Below are positions 1 through 7,594 of a stretch of DNA of 64,000 bases, in pieces (position 1 is the stretch's first letter; the number at the start of each line of letters is the position of its first letter). This DNA comes from Microtetraspora fusca. Lineage in GTDB: Bacteria; Actinomycetota; Actinomycetes; Streptosporangiales; Streptosporangiaceae. Position numbers and translations under genes: made by a program. The stretch covers positions 542,787 through 606,786 of the forward strand of contig NZ_BBYK01000038.1 in the NCBI RefSeq assembly GCF_001570365.1, written 5' to 3'. The notes beneath the pieces are model-generated. The model did not search any database. It was not told the origin of the DNA and saw nothing but the letters and a program-made list of their open reading frames with translations.

Positions 1-28
1 ACGATCTTGCGATAACTAGGATTGGCCG

Positions 29-300
29 GTGAAACTCGTAGAGCTGGAAATCGAGCGGCACAATTGGGCCGAGGCGCGGTGCGGTTGCGGGAAATCCGCC
101 GCACACGTGGCGTCAGATCTCCTACGGCCGTGGCCAACGCGGCGAGCGAGTGCACCACCGACATAATCGACAACGGTCACGTGCTTTTCCGGATGTTCTC
201 TTTGAACCGTCCGTTTCCACGGTTTCCGTCGCCCTCAGTAGGGCTCGAAGCGTTCAAATCATGCGGGTGTCAACACCAGCCTCCGCCATCCCGGGAAGAG
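29..300 (+). pseudogene. Decayed remnant of a hypothetical protein gene
   Basis: From a GTG at 29 one frame reads about 44 residues beginning VKLVELEIERHNWAEARCGC and stops near 166. Protein-like text then continues in other frames: IDNGHVLF in the frame that is open from 22, and FPDVLFEPSVSTVSVAL in the frame that is open from 150. Together these pieces resemble, from memory, the N-terminus of an actinobacterial family with a conserved RCGCG-type segment followed by a D-x-H-V...LFEPAxxV segment. At least two frame changes are needed to join them, so I read it as a broken gene. No function can be given. Family membership is recollection; the frame switches are seen directly. Confidence 0.3.
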
Positions 301-719
301 CTCACTTCCACCTCGTAGCCATCGCCGTTTTCCTTCCTCATCGCGTCCAGGAACGACAGCGAGAGGTCGACCCTCCTCCCGCCGACCGATTTGGCGAAGC
401 AGCTCACCCCTTCACCGTCGTCATTCGGAGGGGGCGTCCACCCATCCTTGATCGCGATCTCTCGGTAGAAGGACAGCACGTCGGCTCTCGAAGCAGAAAA
501 ACGGTAGGTCTGTCCGACAGTCGTTATCCGGTCATCGCTCTCGCAGGGGCTGGTTCGCTCCTCCTGTGGTGTCGCGCCTACCGGATGAGCGTCGAGAATG
601 CTGAGCGTGGCCAGAGAGGCGGCGAGCCGGTCATCGTCGGCGGTGCATCTATGCCAGGTAAGCCATAGGAGCGACCAAGATAACGCCCCATCCAATACAG
701 GCGGCCGCAAGCACCGCAA
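270..719 (-). CDS. Hypothetical protein, start uncertain, possible frameshift
   Basis: The frame encodes about 149 residues. The C-terminal part is convincingly protein-like (SFYREIAIKDGWTPPP, then an acidic DDGEGVSCF segment and a beta-rich end) and resembles small actinobacterial lipoprotein or secreted domains of unknown function. The N-terminus is doubtful: the first start in frame is a TTG at 719 and the next 25 residues look unnatural. In the adjacent frame an ATG at 735 gives MERWVIAVLAAACIGWG, a typical membrane segment, ending at a TAG at 649-651. Joining that segment to this frame would give a normal membrane-anchored protein, so a single frameshift near 655 is plausible. Function unknown. 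Confidence 0.5.
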   Translation of the reverse strand: MRCLRPPVLDGALSWSLLWLTWHRCTADDDRLAASLATLSILDAHPVGATPQEERTSPCESDDRITTVGQTYRFSASRADVLSFYREIAIKDGWTPPPNDDGEGVSCFAKSVGGRRVDLSLSFLDAMRKENGDGYEVEVSSSRDGGGWC

Positions 720-735
720 TCACCCAGCGCTCCAT

Positions 736-1081
736 GATCAAGAGATTAGCGCCACCACACATTCGCACAACAGGTACAGCTTTAGCCACCCTCGAATTCA
801 TCACACCGTGACTCCGCGCGATTACGAGAGAAGACCAGCCCCGACGCCTGCGATCGATGGTCGCGCCGGATCAGCCGGCGAATGCCGGGCAAAGCAGCGC
901 ACCGGTGGCCGCGACCCGAGCGCCAACAGACGCCACCAAGCCCGCGCCCGCCGGTACCACCGCCGCGCCCGACCATGCCGCCGACTCCCTCCCCACACTC
1001 CCTGGAGGAGGACGAGAGCAGCAGCGCACCGCAGGCCCCGGTAACCAGGTAGAAGTCTTCGCGGGGATTTGTGCCGTACGG
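736..1081. other. Intergenic stretch without a recognisable gene
   Basis: Several open frames cross this stretch on both strands but all are arginine/proline-rich, as expected from random high-GC sequence, and none has a good ribosome site. I see no repeats, tRNA or convincing terminator here. Confidence 0.5.
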
Positions 1082-2221
1082 CTAGCGGGGTTGGCGGACG
1101 CCCCGGCGCCACACCTCGGCGATCGCAGCGGTGGCGGCGATGTCGCGGGTCGGGTCGGCGTTGACGAGCAGGAGGTCGGCACGTAGCCCGGGGGCGACGC
1201 GGCCACGGTCGGCCAGCCCGAAGTGACGGGCGGGCACGCTGGTGGCCGCGGCGAGCGCCTCCTCGTTGCTGAGCCCGGCTTCGATGAGCAGGGTGAGCTC
1301 GCGGTGCATGGCGGCACCGTGTACGGGGGCGAACGGGTTGGCATCGGTGCCGGCCAGCAGCGATACGCCGGCCTGGTGCAGGGTCCGGGCGGCGTGGACG
1401 GCGTTGTCGGCGCAGCCGGGCAGCGCGTGGTCCGCCGCTTCCGCCTGCCCGGTGATCGCTTCGAAGTACGCCAACGTGGTGACCACGAACACCCCCTGTG
1501 CGGCGATCCGAGCGGCGAGCTCGTGCCCGGCCGGGTCGTCGGGCTCGGCGTCGGCGTACACGTGGGCCAGACCGTCGATGCCGGCGTCCAGCGCGATCGT
1601 GGCCTCCCGTGCGGTGATCGCGTGGCCGACGGTGGTCAGCCCGTTGGCGTGGGCGGCCTCGACCAGCGCCGCCACGATCTGCTGCGTCAGCGCCGGCAGC
1701 CGGGCGCCGTGCACCGCACCGTCATCGACCACGATCTTCAGGTAGTCGATTCCCTCGGTCAGCCGTGCCTCGACGAACCGCTTGGCCTGCCCGGGGTCCG
1801 CGACGGTGTCGAACCCGCCGACGGCATCACCGAACGCTTCCAGCGTCGAGGCGTCGAACCCGGCCATCAGCTGGCTGGGGTGCCCACCCGGGGCGGTGGC
1901 GAGCATCCCGGCGCTGCGCAGGTCCGCGACCTCGTCGTTGCCGGCGGCCAACTCACGCTGGCGGGCCAGGTTGCCGGGCAGGCAGAACATGTCCAACTCG
2001 GTGGTGACGCCGAAGGTCAGCGCCTGGGCGAGGCTGCCGTCGAAGGTGTGGGTGTGCGCGTCGATCAGGCCGGGAAGCAGGGTCTTGCCGGACCCGTCAA
2101 CCTCGACGTCGACGGGGTGGCCGTCGGGTTCGGCGATTCGGTCCCCGTCGATGAGGACATCGGCCCTCGGGACGGTCCGCTCACCGTCGAACACTCGCAC
2201 ATCACGGATCAGGGTCCGCAT
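1082..2221 (-). CDS. Amidohydrolase family protein (metal-dependent hydrolase)
   Basis: A 379-residue cyclic amidohydrolase of the imidazolonepropionase-like/prolidase-like type, probably hydrolysing a C-N bond in a small molecule; the substrate is unknown. The N-terminal beta-sandwich leads into LLPGLIDAHTHTF (metal-binding His pair near residues 56-58). Later come YLKIVVDDG (candidate metal-bridging Lys), GHAITAREA and GLAHVYAD (further His), LAGTDANPF (catalytic Asp), and a C-terminal LRADLLLVNADP typical of the family. The ATG at 2221 is preceded by AGGAGG; the reading frame continues upstream, but those residues look non-coding. It is divergent from the ECF41 sigma gene and shares its candidate promoter signature. 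No signal peptide, so cytoplasmic. Confidence 0.9.
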   Translation of the reverse strand: MRTLIRDVRVFDGERTVPRADVLIDGDRIAEPDGHPVDVEVDGSGKTLLPGLIDAHTHTFDGSLAQALTFGVTTELDMFCLPGNLARQRELAAGNDEVADLRSAGMLATAPGGHPSQLMAGFDASTLEAFGDAVGGFDTVADPGQAKRFVEARLTEGIDYLKIVVDDGAVHGARLPALTQQIVAALVEAAHANGLTTVGHAITAREATIALDAGIDGLAHVYADAEPDDPAGHELAARIAAQGVFVVTTLAYFEAITGQAEAADHALPGCADNAVHAARTLHQAGVSLLAGTDANPFAPVHGAAMHRELTLLIEAGLSNEEALAAATSVPARHFGLADRGRVAPGLRADLLLVNADPTRDIAATAAIAEVWRRGVRQPR

Positions 2222-2281
2222 CGGTCCTCCTGGTCTGCGTAGATTGCCGAGGCGGGCTGCCTCGGCGGTTACGCGACCCAA

Positions 2282-2310
2282 GAGGCGGGGCGGGCCCGGG
2301 AGTGTGACAC
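2282..2310 (-). promoter_or_regulatory. Candidate ECF41-type promoter of the amidohydrolase gene
   Basis: On the minus strand TGTCACA (2304-2310) is followed after exactly 16 bases by GCCTCT (2282-2287), leaving about 55 bases to the ATG at 2221. TGTCACA is the known -35 element of ECF41 promoters; the usual -10 is CGTC, so the downstream half is a variant. The same arrangement occurs on the plus strand before the sigma gene. Confidence 0.6.
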
Positions 2311-2353
2311 GACAAGCCGGATCTGAGACGTGGATCACATTTGCCCTCGCTCG

Positions 2354-2382
2354 TGTCACATTCGCGGGGTCGGCGCACCTCT
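2354..2382 (+). promoter_or_regulatory. Candidate autoregulated ECF41-type promoter
   Basis: TGTCACA (2354-2360), 16 bases, then ACCTCT (2377-2382), about 30 bases before the sigma-factor ATG at 2415. The mirror-image signal on the other strand has identical -35 bases, identical spacing and the shared core CCTCT, which makes chance less likely. Confidence 0.6.
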
Positions 2383-2414
2383 CACCATGCGAGCCTTGAA
2401 AGGAGGCCTCCACC

Positions 2415-3359
2415 ATGACCGAGAGGCAGGCAGCCGACATTGCGGCGGCCGACCACGTCACGCAGGTCTTTGTCGGCCACCGGGAGCTGCTGTTCTCGGT
2501 CGTCTACAACATCCTCGGCAGCGTCGCCGACACCGAGGACGTGCTGCAGGAGACCTGGCTGGCCTGGGCGACCCGGACCCGGGCGAGGAACGCCGAGCAA
2601 GTCGACAACCCCCGCGCCTACCTGGTACGGGTCGCGGTGAACCAGGCCCTGGCCAGGCGAGCGGAGATCGACCGGCGGCAGGAGACCTATGTCGGGCAAT
2701 GGTTACCCGAGCCGGTCGTCACCCCGCTGGCGGACACCAGCGGCGCCGGCGACTCCAGTGACACCGCCGACGCGGCGGTCAGGGCCGACTCCGCCTCGAT
2801 GGCGCTGCTCGTGGTGCTGGAGACCCTCACCCCGGCCGAGCGCGCCGTCTTCGTGCTGCACGAGGTGTTCGGCTATGCCCACACCGAAATCGCCGACCTG
2901 CTCGGTCGCAGCCCCGCCGCCGTACGCCAGCTCGCGCACCGCGCCCGTGAACACGTCCATGCCCGACGCCCCCGCTACCACGCCGACCCCCGCATGCGCC
3001 GCGAGGTGACCGAACGGTTCCTGTCCGCCGCGCTCGGCGGCGACCTGAAGGCCCTCCTCCAGGTCCTCGCGCCGGATGTGACTCTGTGGACCGATGGTGG
3101 CGGGAAGGGCCCGGCCACCAGTCTGCATCCCATCCACGGCCGCGACGCCGTCGCCCGAACCCTGCTGACCGTCGCCGCCAACGCACGCGACCTCGACATC
3201 CGTTACCGGCGAGTCAACGGCGATCCTTCTGCGGTGCTCTTCGACAGCGGTTCCCCGATCGCCGTCCTAGTACTGGACCTGACTCCCGGCAGCCACCACG
3301 TACGCGGAATCTACTCCGTCACCAACCCCGACAAGCTCACCCGGATCAACGACCGTTGA
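2415..3359 (+). CDS. ECF41-family RNA polymerase sigma factor (SigJ-like)
   Basis: A 314-residue extracytoplasmic-function sigma factor with its own C-terminal regulatory domain. Sigma2 occupies about residues 18-85 (DTEDVLQETWLAW) and sigma4 about 128-182 (LTPAERAVFVLHEVFGYAHT, helix-turn-helix RSPAAVRQLAHRAREH). Residues 190-310 form a SnoaL-like domain. All three ECF41 hallmarks are visible: WLPEP (96-100), DGGGK (227-231) and NPDKL (304-308). In this family the SnoaL extension, not a separate anti-sigma factor, controls activity, and targets usually include the sigma gene itself and a neighbouring carboxymuconolactone-decarboxylase, oxidoreductase or epimerase gene. Start ATG with AGGAGG at 2401. 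The signal that is sensed is unknown. Confidence 0.93.
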   Translation: MTERQAADIAAADHVTQVFVGHRELLFSVVYNILGSVADTEDVLQETWLAWATRTRARNAEQVDNPRAYLVRVAVNQALARRAEIDRRQETYVGQWLPEPVVTPLADTSGAGDSSDTADAAVRADSASMALLVVLETLTPAERAVFVLHEVFGYAHTEIADLLGRSPAAVRQLAHRAREHVHARRPRYHADPRMRREVTERFLSAALGGDLKALLQVLAPDVTLWTDGGGKGPATSLHPIHGRDAVARTLLTVAANARDLDIRYRRVNGDPSAVLFDSGSPIAVLVLDLTPGSHHVRGIYSVTNPDKLTRINDR

Positions 3360-3736
3360 CACCAAAGCAGCGCCCGGCCGGCACCTGCCCTCGGGGCGGG
3401 CGCGCTCGAACAGCTCGGCAGGCGACGGCAAGCCTGGCCTTCGCGACCCCAGGCGCCTATGCCACTCGGGTACGGGCCCTCATCGCCGGAGATCGGGCTG
3501 CGTAGTCCTTTGCCGGCATCAAGGACGATCACTCCAAGCCGCGTACGTGCTGATCCCTCGGCCTACGGCGAGGCGAAGTGCTCCGGCTGGTCTGGGACAG
3601 CGTCGATTTCGGGGCCGACCCCGACCGGTGGGTGCCGAACAACAGACGGCCGGCGTTTCCACGGTCGCGATCCGCACCTCATCAGGGCCGTTCCAAGGGC
3701 AGCCCCGATGAGGCCGGTTACGGATGAGGGGGCCGG
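3360..3736. other. Intergenic stretch, no gene recognised
   Basis: The stretch lies between the convergent sigma and CMD genes. Open frames on the plus strand are arginine/proline-rich and lack ribosome sites; I see no clean hairpin terminator. It may contain decayed coding sequence but nothing identifiable. Confidence 0.4.
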
Positions 3737-4291
3737 TCAGCCCTGTATGGCCTCGACGTTCTTCGAGTATCCGAGCGAAAGGAGCGCATCGGCAATCGGT
3801 TCGTAGTCGGTTCGTGCCGGGGGCGCGAACGTGCCCAGACCATCGACGTACCTGTTGAACATGCAGAACGTGGCGGCGATCAACACCGTGTCGTGGATCT
3901 CCGTGTCGGTGGCGCCCGCGTTCCGCGCCGTGTCGACCGCCTTCTGGGTCACGGCCCGGCCGCTCTGCTGCACGAGCGCCGCGATATCCAGCAAAGCCCG
4001 CATCTTGGGCGTCACATCCGCGGCATGCGGGTTGGTGCAGGCCTGCTCGACCTGCGAAGCGCCACCAGGAAGCTGCCTCGCGGCCATTACGCCGTGGATC
4101 GTGCCGCAGAAGTCGCAGTTGTTGAGTCGCGACACGTAAGCGGCGATGAGCTCACGGTCTCCACGCGACAGGGTGTTGTCGCCGGCGAGCAGCAGTTCGG
4201 TGAGCTCGTTGAGGGGACCGGCCGTCTCGGGCCGGTAGATCATGAGACCGAGGATGCCAGGGAAGTCGTTGTTGAGGGGGATGTATGCCAT
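3737..4291 (-). CDS. Peroxidase-related / carboxymuconolactone decarboxylase (AhpD-like) protein
   Basis: A 184-residue all-helical AhpD-fold protein. The redox motif CDFCGTIH (Cys59, Cys62, His66), preceded by RELIAAYVSRLNN, is the alkylhydroperoxidase/CMD signature; the second half contains FNRYVDGLGTF, typical of the uncharacterised peroxidase-related branch. It probably reduces peroxides or acts as a thiol-disulphide relay in the cytoplasm. ATG at 4291 with GAGGG just upstream. CMD genes are the classical partners of ECF41 sigma factors, and this one lies 377 bases from such a sigma gene, in convergent orientation; however, I find no TGTCACA signal in front of it, so direct control is unproven. 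Confidence 0.85.
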   Translation of the reverse strand: MAYIPLNNDFPGILGLMIYRPETAGPLNELTELLLAGDNTLSRGDRELIAAYVSRLNNCDFCGTIHGVMAARQLPGGASQVEQACTNPHAADVTPKMRALLDIAALVQQSGRAVTQKAVDTARNAGATDTEIHDTVLIAATFCMFNRYVDGLGTFAPPARTDYEPIADALLSLGYSKNVEAIQG

Positions 4292-4885
4292 CCCTCAGAT
4301 GATCTCCCTCAGACAGGCCGTGTCCACTCCCTGGCACGAATCTTCACCATTCGTTAATAGACGCATGTCGGCGGCCTCGTTTTTCACGATCTTCGTCTGG
4401 TCGACGCACAAGCTCTACCTCTCAGGGTGACCGCCTGGAAGTCTTCATCGTCCCTCGATCCGATCATGCCCGCCGCAGCTGCGCCGTAGGACAGCACCGC
4501 CCCTGCCCCTCCGTGCGCACCCACCTGGGGAAACACGCCAAAATCCATTCCGCGAACATCCCCGGACAGCGGCCGAGGGGTGCTCATGATGGCGTACGGC
4601 TGCACAGCCCAGGAATGATCAACGACGTCTCGACCAAGCAAAGCTTGCTGTGGCCGGTGTCGCGCCCGTCGCTGTACGCCCGACGGTGCGAGGTCGTGAC
4701 GTCCTGGCCGGCACCATCCGCCTGTTCCCCGACGGGCTGACGCTGATCGCACCTCCAGGGGAAAGGCAATGGTAATAGCGCACGTCAACTCGCGCCCCTT
4801 TTCGTAGCCGGTTCCCGAACATGTGCTTGACATCGCATAGAGAGTCATGGAACAAAACTCCAGAACAGAAAGGACTCTCCCCCCA
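4292..4885. other. Intergenic stretch with a possible gene remnant
   Basis: This 594-base stretch separates the CMD gene from the protease gene. Apart from the open fragment at 4590-4775 described separately, no frame has convincing protein character or a ribosome site, and no tRNA or strong hairpin is visible. Confidence 0.4.
4590..4775 (+). pseudogene. Possible 3' remnant of an unidentified gene
   Basis: A 61-codon open stretch without a start codon begins just after a TGA at 4587-4589 and ends at TAA-TAG (4773-4778). Its end reads VRGRDVLAGTIRLFPDGLTL followed by IAPPGERQW, which has normal protein composition, unlike the competing frames. It looks like the tail of a lost gene; I do not recognise the family. 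Confidence 0.25.
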
Positions 4886-5731
4886 ATGCGAGCTATTCGA
4901 CACGCCGTACTGGCTGCCGTCGTCGCCCTCGTCGCCATGCTGTCCCTGGCGGTGCCGGCGTCTGCGGTCACCGGCGGAGAACCTGATGGCAACAGGCACC
5001 CCAACGTCGGCCTGATCCTCTTCTACCAGCCGGACGGCAGGTTCCGCTGCACGGCCACCCTCATCTCGCCGACTCTGGTGCTCACCGCGGCTCACTGCAC
5101 CCAGGGCACTCTCGGCAAGACGCTCGTGACCTTCACCTCGGTCATCGCCGAGCAGCCGCCCTCGCCGTTCCCCACAGCGGCTGACCCGAGCAAGGGGTTC
5201 ACGGCCAAGGAGCTCGCCGATGCCGGCTACCTCTCCGGCACGGCCTACACCCACCCCGACTACTCGGACTTCACGGACCTGAAGAACTGGAACGACGTGG
5301 GCGTGATCGTCCTCGACAAGCCGGTCTCGGGAATCACGCCAGCCAAGATCGCCCCCGCCCGTTACCTCGACCAGTACCAGCAGCCGCTGCTCAACAAGAC
5401 GATCTTCACATTCGTCGGGTACGGCACCGAGGTGCGTAAGCCGGACAGCGGTCCGCAGAAGCCGCAGCCGATGAGCTACCCAATGCTGCGCCGCTTCGCC
5501 GACTCCCCGGGGCAGAAGCTCACGGACCAGATCCTCCAGGCCAACGGCAACCCCAATGACACACACGGCACCGGCGGCACCTGCTTCGGCGACTCGGGCG
5601 GACCCGGGTTCCTCAACGGCTACATCGTCACCGTGACCAGCTACGGCAACACGGACAACTGCCGTTACATCGGCGGCTACCAGCGCGTCGAGATCCCCGG
5701 CGTGCAGAAGTGGCTCGCTAACTTCGCCTGA
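4886..5731 (+). CDS. Secreted trypsin-like serine protease (S1 family)
   Basis: About 281 residues from the preferred ATG at 4886 (an in-frame ATG at 4847 would add 13). The N-terminus is a classical signal peptide with a hydrophobic core and a likely cleavage after VPASA. The mature enzyme shows the chymotrypsin triad: TAAHC (His), NDVGVIVLD (Asp) and GDSGGP (nucleophile Ser), with CRCTATLISPTLVLTAAHC-like spacing but FRCTATLISP as the actual text. Paired cysteines around the His and Ser loops suggest disulphides, consistent with export. The mature part begins VTGGEPDG, close to the usual IVGG zymogen start. Substrate unknown. A strong terminator follows at 5770. Confidence 0.9.
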   Translation: MRAIRHAVLAAVVALVAMLSLAVPASAVTGGEPDGNRHPNVGLILFYQPDGRFRCTATLISPTLVLTAAHCTQGTLGKTLVTFTSVIAEQPPSPFPTAADPSKGFTAKELADAGYLSGTAYTHPDYSDFTDLKNWNDVGVIVLDKPVSGITPAKIAPARYLDQYQQPLLNKTIFTFVGYGTEVRKPDSGPQKPQPMSYPMLRRFADSPGQKLTDQILQANGNPNDTHGTGGTCFGDSGGPGFLNGYIVTVTSYGNTDNCRYIGGYQRVEIPGVQKWLANFA

Positions 5732-5769
5732 CAACCACACCTTCTGTAAGCGTCCGTACGGCAACGCCT

Positions 5770-5811
5770 GGTCCTTCCCATCTCCGCGAAGAGATGGGAA
5801 GGACCTTTTTT
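5770..5811 (+). terminator. Intrinsic terminator after the protease gene
   Basis: A perfect 15-bp stem (5770-5784 with 5791-5805) closes a 6-base loop and is followed by six T residues. Confidence 0.92.
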
Positions 5812-5905
5812 CGGACCGGGAATGCAGCGCCGCCACCAGGTCGGGATCCGCGGTGCTGCCGGGCACTATCCGGCACTCCGAAGAGTCCGGATGAGCCACG
5901 AAAGC

Positions 5906-5940
5906 ACAAGGCCCCTGACCGCGAACCCGCTGGTCAGGGG
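5906..5940. repeat. Left copy of a 35-bp direct repeat (attL-like)
   Basis: Identical over 35 bp to 8808-8842, where the same sequence is the terminator of tRNA-Thr. It includes the inverted arms CCCCTGACC and GGTCAGGGG. Identity stops exactly at 5940, so this copy lacks the outer base pairs that complete the right-hand hairpin. Such a copy could be a recombination scar. Confidence 0.7.
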
Positions 5941-6065
5941 TGCGGACAACTATACGACCCGCTACCGAGGTTGATATTCTCGATAGCGGACCACGCCTCG
6001 ACTATCTCCTACCCGCCGAAGCGGAGCACTTCATAGCCCTTTAAAGAGGCCTCCCAAGCGACGTC

Positions 6066-7118
6066 TCAATCTGCTACCCGCACAAGTAGCTTGCCCAGGT
6101 TTGCGCCGCTGAACAACTGGTGGAGAGCGTGCGGGGCAGCTTCAATGCCGCCGTCGACGATTGTCTCGTCGTAGTGGAGCTTACCTTCGCCGAGCAGCCC
6201 AGCGAGGTATGTGATCGCCTCTTCGAAGCGGTGGGCCCAGTCAAGTACAAGGAAGCCCTTGATCGTCGCCCGCTGCATGATCAGCTGGACTATGTTGGTG
6301 AGACTTCCAGTGTGTTCGCCGCCCTTGTTATAGCTGTTGTACTCGGAAATCATTCCGCACAGGGAAACCCGGGCACCGATGTTGAGCCGCATCAAAATGT
6401 GATCCATGACCGGCCCGCCAACGTTCTCGAAATCGACATCGATCCCATCCGGTGTGGCGGCGTCGAGCTGTGCACGCCAGTCAGCGGCGTGGTGGTCGAT
6501 GCAGGCGTCATAGCCGAGAACCTTGACGGCGTGTTGGCACTTGCTGGGACTGCCGGCAATGCCAATCACCCGTCCCGCCCCTTTCTGCCTTGCGATCTGA
6601 CCGGCAATCGAGCCGACCGCACCGCAGGCGGCAGAGATGACGATTGTCTCTCCCTCTTTCAACTCGGCCAAGTCGATCCCGAGATAGGCCGAGATGCCGG
6701 TGTGGCCGAGGACGCCGAGAAAGGCCGACTCGGGTGCCGGCAGTGGGGTCGGCAGGACAGTAAGCGGCGCCTCCAGCTGTGAGTCGTCGGCAAGGACCAA
6801 TTCCTGCCAACCGGTGAAGCCGCTGACAGTGGCCCCGACCGGCATGTCTTCGCGCCTGGATGCAACTACTTCGCCGACGCCGAAGCCACGCATCACTGCG
6901 CCAATCGGGACCGGAGGTTCGTAGCTACGCATATCGCTCATCCAGACGCGGGAGGTTGGGTCGAGCGAGAGAAGCTTGGTGCGGACCAAGGCCTGACCGT
7001 CGGCCAGCTCCGGTACCTGCTCTTCAACCAGTTCGAGGTCACCGTCGGTGAGTTGCCCAACGGGTCGGCGTCGTAGGCGGTAGGCCCGGTTGATGCGGTT
7101 GATGCGGTCGCCACTCAT
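6066..7118 (-). CDS. NADP-dependent oxidoreductase (MDR / prostaglandin reductase-like)
   Basis: A 350-residue zinc-independent medium-chain dehydrogenase/reductase of the leukotriene B4 12-hydroxydehydrogenase/CurA group, which reduces activated C=C bonds with NADPH. The N-terminal catalytic domain contains LLSLDPTSRVWMSD and the family-typical GAVMRGFGVGEVV. The Rossmann domain reads SAACGAVGSIAGQIARQKGA, and later IDVDFENVGGPVMDHILMRL and RVSLCGMISEYN are characteristic. Start ATG at 7118; the upstream 89-residue ORF stops at 7120-7122, so the pair is very likely translationally coupled. Cytoplasmic; natural substrate unknown. Confidence 0.9.
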   Translation of the reverse strand: MSGDRINRINRAYRLRRRPVGQLTDGDLELVEEQVPELADGQALVRTKLLSLDPTSRVWMSDMRSYEPPVPIGAVMRGFGVGEVVASRREDMPVGATVSGFTGWQELVLADDSQLEAPLTVLPTPLPAPESAFLGVLGHTGISAYLGIDLAELKEGETIVISAACGAVGSIAGQIARQKGAGRVIGIAGSPSKCQHAVKVLGYDACIDHHAADWRAQLDAATPDGIDVDFENVGGPVMDHILMRLNIGARVSLCGMISEYNSYNKGGEHTGSLTNIVQLIMQRATIKGFLVLDWAHRFEEAITYLAGLLGEGKLHYDETIVDGGIEAAPHALHQLFSGANLGKLLVRVAD

Positions 7119-7119
7119 A

Positions 7120-7389
7120 CTAGACACCTACATTCTCGGCCGTCGGTGCGGCGTTGATGCCAGCCTTCGACGCGGTAATTTCGGATATGTTCGCAGCGCC
7201 GCCAGTACCGAAAGCTTCCAGTTCGCTGGGTGCGAGGCAGATGATCACCTGAGCAGCCTCCAGGTCCGGCACGTCCTCCAGCGGGCCACTCCGCAGCGCG
7301 GTCACCCGTTCGACGTCCAACACCTGCCGCACCAACGGCGTCCCCAGGAAGCCTTGCTGCGCAGAGAGCAGAAAGTCGCTCGGCTTCAT
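7120..7389 (-). CDS. Small hypothetical protein, first gene of a two-gene operon
   Basis: An 89-residue product beginning MKPSDFLLSAQQGFLGTPLV and containing VIICLAPSELEAFGTGGAAN. Composition is normal, with no membrane segment, cysteine cluster or recognised domain. Its stop codon lies directly before the oxidoreductase ATG (one base between), strong evidence that it is translated. It may be a small partner of the reductase, or the N-terminal piece of a longer lost protein. I do not recognise the family. The ribosome site is weak. Confidence 0.6.
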   Translation of the reverse strand: MKPSDFLLSAQQGFLGTPLVRQVLDVERVTALRSGPLEDVPDLEAAQVIICLAPSELEAFGTGGAANISEITASKAGINAAPTAENVGV

Positions 7390-7594
7390 GGCGTCAGACT
7401 ACGACGCCACCCGACATCTCCAAGGCGTTTTCCGGTTACATCTCGTGGAGTGACATCGTCACGGTGTTGGCGATCACGGCCTAGGGGTCAAAGCGCGTGG
7501 GCGGTGCTGGTCGCGACCGGCCGAAGAGCCGCAGCGCGGCCAGCGACCGCCCGACGCGGGGACTGTAAGAACAACGGCTCTGTCTCTCTCTTTC

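Noticed and set aside
4292-4400. Possible ECF41 promoter in front of the CMD gene
   Set aside because: No TGTCACA or close variant on the minus strand in this interval.
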